Shown piece after piece: positions 17,932 through 25,253 of a stretch of 56,920 nucleotides of DNA. The position numbers and the translations under genes were made by a program. This DNA is from Candidatus Bathyarchaeota archaeon (GTDB taxonomy: Archaea; Thermoproteota; Bathyarchaeia; Bathyarchaeales; Bathycorpusculaceae). The notes beneath the pieces are model-generated. The model saw only the letters and a list, made by a program, of their open reading frames with translations, searched no databases and had not been told where the DNA came from. Positions within the stretch are counted from its first letter, which is position 1. The number at the start of each line of letters is the position of its first letter. The stretch lies in NCBI GenBank assembly GCA_003164295.1, contig PLTA01000047.1, forward strand, positions 5,612 through 62,531. Reading direction: 5' to 3'.

Positions 17932-19887
17932 TCACTCAAGTGGGATTGGCTCAGGCTGAAGGGTTGTTGGCTTGAGGCTGGTCGAGTTTATCCAGTAGAG
18001 GTAGTTGCCATTTGAATGAAGCGTCTTGGTTAATACTTCAGGGGTTACTGTTTTAACTTTAATGAACGGTTGTTCAATGAATTCTTTAAGATAGCCTGAC
18101 AAAGTTTGTTTGTCATCTGCATTTAGGTGACTGAAATAATCGCGGCAGTAAGTCTTTGACTTGGCAAAGCGGAAATCAAACTGTCGCTCTTTCAAGAAGG
18201 CACTGATTTTTTTATCGATTGCGGTCTCCTCTTTTTTGTAGTCAACTTTAACCATTCCCGCCCTCTCAAAAAAAGGGTTATACTTAGCCATCACTGCTAA
18301 AACCTCAACCACTTTGGCGTTAGCTAAAGGCAAAGTCTGCTCTACCAAGAACTCGCCCAAGCCGACCCCGCGGAACTTGGGGTGAATAATAACTCGGCTT
18401 ATCCTTGCGATTTCATCATTAATTAATCTGGCTCTGTGCAAATCACCTGGAGTAAACAGGTAACGCTCCCCGAAAACCATGTTTCTGGGTTTTAAATTCA
18501 AATAGGAATTGGAATAAACAATAACACCGATTAAACTGTTGCCGTAAACGAGTTTGAAGCAGTTGCGCATTCTAAGACGGTTTTTCTCTTTTTCATTGGT
18601 ACTTCTATAATGGAAGCGTTTTAACTTCTCATAATCCTCAAAGCCACCCTCTTCCAAACACATTGCACCAAGCAGGCTGCAGGGCTTAAGCTCAAAATCA
18701 CGCCTATCAACTGTAACTTCACCTTCAAAACCTTTCCTAACAGTAATATCAGGCTGAAAATCATCCAGCAAATCCTCATGCGCACTGGCCACAACCACTG
18801 TTTTGCCAAGCTTTCGCGCTAACTTCTGAAAAGAATAAGCAACTACCTTAGCCATGACGCGGTCAAGCGAAGCGCAAAACTCATCCACCAACCAAACATT
18901 TTTTTCTCTACAATTAACTAATTTTGCAAGTTTATACCGGTATTTTTGGCCATCACTGAGCTCCTTATACTTACGCAGAAACAGAAAAGCATCATTAAGC
19001 CCGCATAAACTCAAAATTTCAATAGCTTCCTTAACGTCTTTGCCGACCCCTTCAACAAGCGTCTCATCCGAATTAACTTGAAAATCGTTAAGCTCCATCG
19101 CTTCTTCACCGAAGAAATTCTTAAAAGCCCTCAGAAGCGAAGATTTGCCGCCTCCAGAATCCCCAGTAACATAAATCAAGTCCCCTTGTCTAAAGTCAAG
19201 GCTAAAATTGTCGTAAACCACAAACCGTTTAGTCTCATCTACTCCAAGCCCAAACGCTTCGCAAACAGCCAAAGTTCTCTCTGTAACTTCAGCCTTAGTA
19301 GAAAACTCTATGTTGCACTTCAACGTCAACAAGTCGCCTCCAGAGCGCTTAACCGCTAGGTCAAGGGTGTTGTTTTCAACTTTAGACTCAAACCCACTCG
19401 CAAGTTGCCTCAAATCATCATCGCTAAAACTTGCAGGTTCTCGAAGCTTCAGCAAATTATCAATGCGTAAATTAGTTTCAATCAACAAAGATTTCAACGA
19501 ATCCCTTTGATCCTCACATATAATCCTGTAATATTCTTCTGCATCCAAGAACAAATCGTGTTCGCCACGCAGCTTATTCATAACCTGCCGAATCAAGCGC
19601 CTATCCACTTCTGAAATAGGCAACCTAACAACGGTTACCTGTTTTAGCCCAAGCGCTTTAGCTGCCAAGATCCTATGCTCACCGTCAGCCACAACTAAAT
19701 CCTTATTTGCGATAACGGGAACAACAAATCCAAACCGTTGAATGCTCTTCTTTAAGGCTTCAAACTTTCTGGGGCTAAGTTTATTGGGGTTACATTTATC
19801 CGTCTTGAGCAAATCTATATCGATAAGCTCAGCGGGCGGAACTTTAATTTTAAACTCTGTCGTAGTGCTCATTGTCGTCATCCTCAC
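17932..19887 (-). CDS. ParB / ABC-ATPase / GNAT fusion protein (COG2401-like)
   Basis: A 651-aa three-domain protein. Residues 18-110 are a ParB/Srx-type domain (box DGEHRILAAKALG, 68-80). Residues 185-400 are an ABC ATPase: Walker A GDSGGGKSS (242-250), signature LSDGQ (310-314), Walker B VWLVDE (331-336) and H-loop His370. Residues 405-560 are a GNAT acyltransferase with the CoA loop HPKFRGVGLGEFLV (502-515) and AKYNPFFERAGM (534-545). A roughly 90-residue tail follows. The ABC-acetyltransferase fusion is a recognised archaeal type (COG2401); its reaction is not established. Being soluble, with a ParB module and next to terminase-like genes, it may act on DNA, for example in Mom-like base modification; this is inference. 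It overlaps the previous gene by 38 bases. Confidence 0.85.
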   Translation of the reverse strand: MRMTTMSTTTEFKIKVPPAELIDIDLLKTDKCNPNKLSPRKFEALKKSIQRFGFVVPVIANKDLVVADGEHRILAAKALGLKQVTVVRLPISEVDRRLIRQVMNKLRGEHDLFLDAEEYYRIICEDQRDSLKSLLIETNLRIDNLLKLREPASFSDDDLRQLASGFESKVENNTLDLAVKRSGGDLLTLKCNIEFSTKAEVTERTLAVCEAFGLGVDETKRFVVYDNFSLDFRQGDLIYVTGDSGGGKSSLLRAFKNFFGEEAMELNDFQVNSDETLVEGVGKDVKEAIEILSLCGLNDAFLFLRKYKELSDGQKYRYKLAKLVNCREKNVWLVDEFCASLDRVMAKVVAYSFQKLARKLGKTVVVASAHEDLLDDFQPDITVRKGFEGEVTVDRRDFELKPCSLLGAMCLEEGGFEDYEKLKRFHYRSTNEKEKNRLRMRNCFKLVYGNSLIGVIVYSNSYLNLKPRNMVFGERYLFTPGDLHRARLINDEIARISRVIIHPKFRGVGLGEFLVEQTLPLANAKVVEVLAVMAKYNPFFERAGMVKVDYKKEETAIDKKISAFLKERQFDFRFAKSKTYCRDYFSHLNADDKQTLSGYLKEFIEQPFIKVKTVTPEVLTKTLHSNGNYLYWINSTSLKPTTLQPEPIPLE

Positions 19888-20395
19888 TATATTCGGTTTT
19901 TTCTAAATCATACTCCTGATTTTCCACCCCTGACTTAGCGGCATCAGCGTTTCCCCCAATACGTGAAAGCTTGCCAAACAGATCATATTTTTGCATAAGA
20001 CGGATAAAATCGTCTTCGCTTTCAGGGTGCTTTTGCGCTTCTTTTAGACACTCACGTACATCAAGCAGGAAATTGTAGAAAAAAAGAGTGAAAAGGTTCT
20101 TGTCACGTTGACTTTCAGGATTGCCAAAGAAACAAAGCAGCGTAAACCTAAATGTGTCTACAGCATAATGCAAGAGGATTTCATGAGCCTTGAAGATCAA
20201 ATCCTTATTTGCTTCCAACACTTCTGGGTTTAGGCGAGCGCCGTATTGTTCCTGCAATTCCTCAATCTTACGGAAAAGCAACTTTTCAGCATCCGTAAAA
20301 GAGCTATCATCAAATCTTGCTATGTGCTCTTTGGGTTCGTCCACAATTTTCATTGACAAATCATCAACCCGCTTGCTTAACGCAGATGTCTTCAT
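19850..20395 (-). CDS. middle gene of the HTH/ParB-ABC-GNAT operon
   Basis: A 181-aa mostly helical protein of no family I recognise. It shares length and motifs with the protein at 28776: an N-terminal LSKRVDDLSMKI segment, DSSFTDAEKLLFRKIEELQE, a central helical bundle, FFYNFLLDVRECL, and FGKLSRI near the end. The acidic C-terminus (EDDDNEHYD) overlaps the ParB/ABC/GNAT start. Its own ATG overlaps the stop of the upstream HTH gene, so the three are translationally coupled. A partner or adaptor for the HTH protein is plausible. Confidence 0.7.
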   Translation of the reverse strand: MKTSALSKRVDDLSMKIVDEPKEHIARFDDSSFTDAEKLLFRKIEELQEQYGARLNPEVLEANKDLIFKAHEILLHYAVDTFRFTLLCFFGNPESQRDKNLFTLFFYNFLLDVRECLKEAQKHPESEDDFIRLMQKYDLFGKLSRIGGNADAAKSGVENQEYDLEKTEYSEDDDNEHYDRV

Positions 20396-20784
20396 GGCAC
20401 AAACACTCCGCGCTTGGCTTTTGTTTCCAAAGCCTGTAAACGCCTTATAACCTCAGGCAAAACAGCTGTTTGAAACAGCATCGTGTTGGCTTTGAGCATG
20501 GTGTTTAGGGCGCCAATCTTTGTCCAATCGCTCTCGCCGGTTAACAGGCAAATGCTTGCTTGACGGTAAATCTGTTCATAACGGTTAACAACCTTCATCA
20601 GAACATCATCATATTTCATAACACTTTGCAAGATAGGCTGCCAAAGTGACCGACTTTCAAAATCCAAGTAAATCGCGCGCTTTGAACACTCCGCCCTCTG
20701 ACTTAGTTGATTCACTATCTCAGCTTGAGAAAAGCCTAAGCCTTCAAGCTTTAACAATTCTAATCTTCTAGTAATTACTTCCAT
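20392..20784 (-). CDS. small HTH protein, terminase-small-subunit-like
   Basis: A 130-aa protein with an N-terminal helix-turn-helix (LEGLGFSQAEIVNQLSQRAE then CSKRAIYLDFESR, residues 13-46). A helical domain follows (VVNRYEQIYRQASICLL, ALNTMLKANTMLFQTAVLPE) and a fixed C-terminus (AKRGVFVP). The layout of a step-wise HTH followed by long helices resembles phage small terminase subunits and transposon DNA-binding proteins. Paralogues lie at 29446 and 32249. As first gene of the operon it probably binds the element's own DNA or regulates it. Confidence 0.75.
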   Translation of the reverse strand: MEVITRRLELLKLEGLGFSQAEIVNQLSQRAECSKRAIYLDFESRSLWQPILQSVMKYDDVLMKVVNRYEQIYRQASICLLTGESDWTKIGALNTMLKANTMLFQTAVLPEVIRRLQALETKAKRGVFVP

Positions 20785-20986
20785 GATATTTTTGCCTCAG
20801 GATATTTGGTTTTTTCAGATTTCCTGTAACCCACATACCTAACATGTCCTTGTTTGCTCAACTTTGTTCATTTCCTGATTCACCGTAAACACTAAGTATC
20901 TAAGAAAATACTCAAACTATATCCCCCAAAATTGAGAAAACAACATCATCGAAATCTCAACTTTGACCTTGGAGGTTACACGATCA

Positions 20987-21430
20987 ATGAGCAAAACTCC
21001 CGGAAGAAAACCTGAATCTGGCTCGTTTAGAAAAAGAAAATTAAGCTCTGACGCAAAAATCATAATAACCCTTATGAAAAAACAACCTCAAACCAGAGCA
21101 GATATTTGCAAACAAGCAACCGTGAATCCAAAAACCTTCTACAGAGTAACCTCTTTTTTGGAAGAAATAAAAATTATAAAACGCATAGATGGCATGTACG
21201 CCCTCTGGAACTTTGATTACTTGGAAAAAAAGATAGAGGATGCTTTATCTAAAATTAGTCGAGAGAAAAAAGTTGTATATCCCAATACTTTAGTTAACGA
21301 GATAGGAAAACCTTGGCGGGAGATTGAGTCCATTGTACAAGCAAAAGCCAAGGAGCTTGGATTAATCAGGAGTTCAACGCAGAGTGGAGAAACAGTTTTT
21401 TTAACTAAAGAAGCGTTAGGGTTAAGTTGA
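20987..21430 (+). CDS. winged-helix DNA-binding protein
   Basis: About 147 aa starting at ATG 20987, ten bases after GGAGGT; a TTG at 20963 is less likely. A basic N-terminal tail (KTPGRKPESGSFRKRKL) precedes a winged helix (IIITLMKKQPQTRADICKQA, NPKTFYRVTSFLEEIKIIKR, then a wing DGMYALW). A second helix-strand unit (PNTLVNEIGKPWREIESIVQ) may be another wHTH. It is divergent from the HTH/ParB operon, so the shared 200-base gap could hold both promoters and this could be the operon's regulator. Confidence 0.65.
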   Translation: MSKTPGRKPESGSFRKRKLSSDAKIIITLMKKQPQTRADICKQATVNPKTFYRVTSFLEEIKIIKRIDGMYALWNFDYLEKKIEDALSKISREKKVVYPNTLVNEIGKPWREIESIVQAKAKELGLIRSSTQSGETVFLTKEALGLS

Positions 21431-22274
21431 CAAAAATATAGAAAAACCGTTAAACCGTTATTTAGCACAAACTCAACGACTAAGTCTAACTCTCAAACAG
21501 ATCAGCTCTCGAATAATTAATTGTTGGTTTACAAAAATTGGATAATTTCATAATCTCAGAAATGGAAAACCCAAATTCTTTGAGCAGCACCAATTCAAAA
21601 AATAAACCTAGCCACCTCCAACTCAACCCACCCTCCAAAATTGCAACTTTACTTCACAACTAACCGGGCCAACAACAAAGTTAAAAAAAGCAATCCTACT
21701 CCAGCTTTTAAATTAAAAGAGCGATGGATGCAAAAAATTGACAATACTCACGTTGCGTGAAGCCAAAGAGGAAATGCACGAATGGTTTGGAATTACAGGA
21801 GTAATCACATATAAACCGATAGTTAGATGGCTACTGGAAAGCACATATTAATTAAACTAAAGACGGACAGCCTGCAAAGGTTTCAAACCCCAAATCAAAG
21901 AAGCAACCCAAAACACAACGAACGAAACGCAACAAAGAGAAAATCGTATTAACAAAAATAGCTCCATTAATGCTCCACCATAGAATAATGATACCTAGCA
22001 AACAAAGATTACGAAACATTCATTATTTTTTTTCTTCTTTGTGCCGTTATCATTCTCCCAAAAAAATGGAGATAACGAGCAACTAAACCTGACTAGGCAC
22101 CAAGATGAAACATAGCTGATTATTCCTGGCCGATACATCTTTATTCTAAGCGATGCAAAATCAATTAGAAAATAGCGTTTTTCTCTGCAAGTTCTCAACC
22201 CTCGTTGGTGAATCCTATGGTGCCCAAACATATGAAAATTACCATATGCAATGCGAATAATCTGTTAGCTTAAG
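21431..22274. other. G-poor intergenic region with a small ORF
   Basis: No large gene. Bases 21590-21720 are poor in G on the plus strand and contain CCAAAATTGCAACTTT, which recurs in a similar tract near 33570. A 37-residue frame (21738-21851, beginning MTILTLREAKEEMHEWFG) may be a fragment of a small DNA-binding protein. A repeat hairpin copy lies at 22040-22101. Confidence 0.45.
22040..22101 (+). repeat. dispersed repeat, hairpin part (copy 2)
   Basis: GTGCCGTTATCATTCTCC followed by an A-rich loop and GGAGATAACGAGC. CGTTAT pairs with ATAACG and CTCC with GGAG, leaving a small bulge. The same unit occurs at 40846, 46976 and 48391 in the same orientation. Here the second (TAGTCGTGACTA) part is absent. 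Confidence 0.7.
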
Positions 22275-23534
22275 CTATTTTAACCATTTCCATGCGGGTA
22301 GAACTCTAATGTTTTTTCCGTTTCGTTCGATATTTCTTTCTTCATTGAAAGTAACTATGGTGAGGCTATCGCAGTTTAACTTCTCGCTTGCTTCTAGAAG
22401 AGAATTAGTTTCTCTCGAATATGTTTCTGGGTCGTTTATGCTGTAGCTGACTTGAATGAGTTCAAATGGAACGTTTTCCTTAGTCAGCACAAAATCTACA
22501 TCAGCTGACTTAGCCTTATAGTAGTAAATGTTTTCTTTTCTTCTAATGAGTTCCACAAGTACGGTGTTTTCTATTTTTTTTCCTTTGCCTGTGTCAAAAA
22601 GCCCTAGTATTCCAGAGTCTGAAACATAGAGCTTTGGTTTGGTGGTTCTTTCTTTTATTTTTCTAGAGTATGGGTATATCAAAAAGAAAAGGAATGCAGA
22701 CTGTGCATTATTCAGGTAGTTGAGTGCGGTTACGCTACTTATTTTTGTTCCCTGCATTTCGAACCAACTGATAATGCTAGGTATGGATACGTTTCTGCAT
22801 GCTGAACCGAAGAGGGAATTCACAAAGGCTTTGAAAACAGCGGTTTTTCTTATGCCATATTTCTCTATGAGGTCCCGCTGTATTACAGTAGCGTATAACT
22901 CGGAGAGCAATGTATGCTTCAAAACCGTGTCTTCAGTTTTTGTTATTTCAGGATAACCACCGAAATCAAGGAATTCTGACAGCGCTCCCACGACTTTGCT
23001 GGTCTCGTCTATTTTCATGTATTCCTCTGGCGCTATTCTCTTTATTCTCAAGTATTCCCTGAATGAAAAAGGCAGAACCAAAGTGTTAACAGCCCTGCCA
23101 CGTAGTTCTGAGGGCAATTTGTCTAGTGATAAGTCTGAGGTTGAGCCTGTTATAAAGATCTTGTATCTTCGTTCGTCAAATAGAGTTCTTAGCCATCTGG
23201 ACCATTCAGGAAAAGTCTGCACTTCATCGATGAAGAAGTAAATGTCTTTCGCCATATCTGGTTTGTAGATTCGGTATATGGCTTCTTCCAGTGCGCTAAG
23301 ATCGTTTACTGTTATTCCTACAAAATCTATGTCTTCACAGTTGATGAATACTTTGTTGCCTTTCTCAACGTCAAGACTTTTCATGTATAGCAGCATCAAA
23401 GATGTTTTGCCAGAGCGTCTTGGACCTATTATCGCATTGATGAAATTCCCTTCTCGTAAAGCAACGTCTCTTTTAATTAATTCTATTTTGTTTGAGTAAT
23501 CAACATATCTTGTAAGCGCCGATTCGATGTTCAT
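22275..23534 (-). CDS. AAA ATPase with DUF4143 (AAA_14 type)
   Basis: A 419-aa protein of the large archaeal/bacterial ATP-binding family AAA_14-DUF4143. Walker A is GPRRSGKTS (about residues 37-45), Walker B is YFFIDEVQTFPEW (about 99-111), and sensor ITGSTSDL follows. The LPFSFREYL segment and GGYPEI mark the linker. The C-terminal DUF4143 domain, with ADVDFVL and FELIQVSYSIND, resembles PD-(D/E)XK nucleases (D...E..Q), though this lysine position is altered. Such genes are common in accessory DNA; their biological role is undefined. Confidence 0.88.
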   Translation of the reverse strand: MNIESALTRYVDYSNKIELIKRDVALREGNFINAIIGPRRSGKTSLMLLYMKSLDVEKGNKVFINCEDIDFVGITVNDLSALEEAIYRIYKPDMAKDIYFFIDEVQTFPEWSRWLRTLFDERRYKIFITGSTSDLSLDKLPSELRGRAVNTLVLPFSFREYLRIKRIAPEEYMKIDETSKVVGALSEFLDFGGYPEITKTEDTVLKHTLLSELYATVIQRDLIEKYGIRKTAVFKAFVNSLFGSACRNVSIPSIISWFEMQGTKISSVTALNYLNNAQSAFLFFLIYPYSRKIKERTTKPKLYVSDSGILGLFDTGKGKKIENTVLVELIRRKENIYYYKAKSADVDFVLTKENVPFELIQVSYSINDPETYSRETNSLLEASEKLNCDSLTIVTFNEERNIERNGKNIRVLPAWKWLK

Positions 23535-23672
23535 ATTAACGATTACCTCAAATGAGAGCTACTACTTTATTATTTTGACAAATTAGTTAATTAGCGTTTT
23601 GCTATTTTATAGATTTAGCAAATTAAATCTGAGAGCGCGAAAATCAAATGCTTGACTGCTTTAAAAATCATC

Positions 23673-23774
23673 GATGAATACAATTTAGCGCCAAGAGATG
23701 CCCTTCACGCCACTACAGCGAAAGCCATAAAAGCAGATTGCATAATCTTAACGACACCCATTTTGACAAGATGA
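23673..23774 (+). pseudogene. VapC (PIN-domain) C-terminal remnant
   Basis: A 33-codon frame reading PRDALHATTAKAIKADCIIL then TTPILTR and a stop. PRDALHA is the PIN motif carrying a catalytic acidic residue. The N-terminal two thirds of the toxin are missing and no antitoxin is present. Confidence 0.65.
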
Positions 23775-23967
23775 AAGAGCTAACACGTCAACCACTTTAA
23801 GACCATCCATCTTGCGAGTACAAAAGCCATTCGAAAAAAGAATTGGAAAACTCGGTTTTTCTCGACAAATTCCCAACACACACTGGTGAATTGCAGGGAT
23901 GCATATGTATCAAAAAATGGTTGCAAGCTTACCTTTGAGAACAATAAAATCCTCTTACTTCGAATAG

Positions 23968-24153
23968 TTAGCTCTTCTGCATTTTTCGCAGAAATTCCTT
24001 TGCCTCAGGCATTGTATCTTGATATTTTTTAGCTTCATCAATCCACCACTGTCGCCATTTCGGGCCAAGATGATCATTCCATTGACTAAAAGCTGCTAGA
24101 AATGATCTGGCTTTTTCGTTTAGTTTTTATTTTTCTTTTTGCTCTTGCTTATC
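23968..24153 (-). pseudogene. decayed third-gene copy of the HTH-module family
   Basis: The minus strand reads KLNEKARSFLAAFSQWNDHL, RQWWIDEAKKYQDTMPEAKE and FLRKMQKS before a stop, matching the C-terminal halves of the genes at 28228 and 44891. The upstream part has an in-frame TAA where the relatives have Gln (KEK-stop-KLNEK). Confidence 0.75.
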
Positions 24154-24170
24154 CAAATCTTTTGAATTAT

Positions 24171-24290
24171 TCAACCGCCAACACACTTATCATTATATTC
24201 GTTGAAGCCTCTTGGAATCCGAAAAAAGGGCGCTCCATTTTGCTTTAAATCCGAAAGAAACTCTTCCCTATCTTTCTCAGACACGCTTTG
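24171..24290 (-). pseudogene. decayed second-gene copy of the HTH-module family
   Basis: The minus strand reads SVSEKDREEFLSDLKQNGAP and FFRIPRGFNEYND, matching the C-terminal part of the gene at 28776 (KDREEFLSELKEYGAHLF, RIPRGYNEDN). Its 5' side ends where the repeat copy at 24286 begins, so repeat-associated recombination probably truncated it. Confidence 0.75.
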
Positions 24291-24343
24291 CATCGCCAAC
24301 AATTTTTTTGTGACCTTACTTCTGGTTAGCCGTGACTATGCCA
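24286..24343 (+). repeat. dispersed repeat, 5' half, ending before the PAP2 gene (copy 3a)
   Basis: TTTGCATCGCCAACAATTTT, then TTCTGGTTAGCCGTGACTATG, matching the central part of the repeat and stopping just after the palindromic core. The missing right half (25090-25144) is found after the PAP2 gene. Confidence 0.7.
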
Positions 24344-24392
24344 AACATCTCACATCAAAAAGTTAATTACGGTTTGAAGAGTTTCGTGGAAT

Positions 24393-25079
24393 ATGGAAAT
24401 CAAGAAAAAGCAGGCAACAATCGTAATTTTGTTAGTTTGCCTAATAGGCTTCTTGTTGATTGCTTTCTTTAGGGTAAACTTTACTGGTATAAATAATGAG
24501 GTTAATTCGTGGGCTGCAACAATCCACACAAATGCCTTTACAATAGTGGCCAAGCTGGTTGCAGATGGCTTCGACACAACACCGTTGCTTATACTGTCGC
24601 TCGTAATTGGCGCAGCCCTGTTTCTTATGAAAATGAGGAAAAACGCTGTTCTTCTCATAGGCGCAATGATCGGAAACACAGTTATACTTGAAGTGCTCAA
24701 AACAGTCATCTATTCGCCAAGACCAACGAATGAACTAGTAGTTGAACCGGGGAATTCTTTTCCAAGCGGTCACGTCACTAGCACAGTGGTTCTTTTGGGC
24801 TTACTCACCTTTTTCGCTTGGCAAACCTGGAAAACCACCTCGGCGAAAGCCGTGACCAGCGCACTTTTTGTGGCACTTATCTCACTTGTGGGCTTCACCA
24901 GAATTTATCTTAATGTACACTGGCTCAGCGATGTTATAGGCGCATATTTTTTAGGCGCATTCTGGATTACATTCTGCATCCTCGTAACACCATATTTAGT
25001 AAAGTTCTACAATGAAAAAGTCTACAATGAGCAAGCAAGAGCGCGTGCTAGTGAAAATCAATTTCAAGAAATGCCATAG
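24393..25079 (+). CDS. PAP2-family lipid phosphatase
   Basis: A 228-aa integral membrane phosphatase with six predicted helices. All three PAP2 motifs are present: KTVIYSPRP (about 107-115), NSFPSGH (about 124-130) and TRIYLNVHWLSD (about 169-180), giving the Lys/Arg, Ser-His and Arg-His-Asp catalytic set. In archaea such enzymes dephosphorylate polyprenyl (di)phosphate carriers or phospholipids, which would suit surface glycan assembly. It lies between the two halves of one dispersed repeat, as if carried by or inserted into it. Confidence 0.9.
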   Translation: MEIKKKQATIVILLVCLIGFLLIAFFRVNFTGINNEVNSWAATIHTNAFTIVAKLVADGFDTTPLLILSLVIGAALFLMKMRKNAVLLIGAMIGNTVILEVLKTVIYSPRPTNELVVEPGNSFPSGHVTSTVVLLGLLTFFAWQTWKTTSAKAVTSALFVALISLVGFTRIYLNVHWLSDVIGAYFLGAFWITFCILVTPYLVKFYNEKVYNEQARARASENQFQEMP

Positions 25080-25089
25080 TTATTTGAAA

Positions 25090-25144
25090 GTAAAGCGCTT
25101 TAAAGATAATTCAGGTTTAATTTTTCGTGTGTGGCTTTTTGGTA
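25090..25144 (+). repeat. dispersed repeat, 3' half, after the PAP2 gene (copy 3b)
   Basis: GTAAAGCGCTTTAAAGATAA, TTCAGGTTTAATTTTTCGT and GGCTTTTTGGT match the right-hand part of other copies (for example CGCTTTGAAAGATAATTTAG at 37501). The left half is at 24286-24343. Confidence 0.7.
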
Positions 25145-25162
25145 TGTTACGTTTTTGGAAAT

Positions 25163-25175
25163 ATAGCTTATATAC
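25163..25175 (+). promoter_or_regulatory. TATA-box promoter of iorAB
   Basis: ATAGCTTATATAC is a good archaeal TATA element. It would place the transcript start near 25200, giving a leader of roughly 50 bases before ATG 25254. Based on sequence and spacing only. Confidence 0.45.
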
Positions 25176-25253
25176 ATTTTAGCGGTTTGTCTTGTTTAAG
25201 AAGAAAAAGAGTTCTGGACTTACGCAGTGGAAAAATGTAAAGGAACTGAATAT

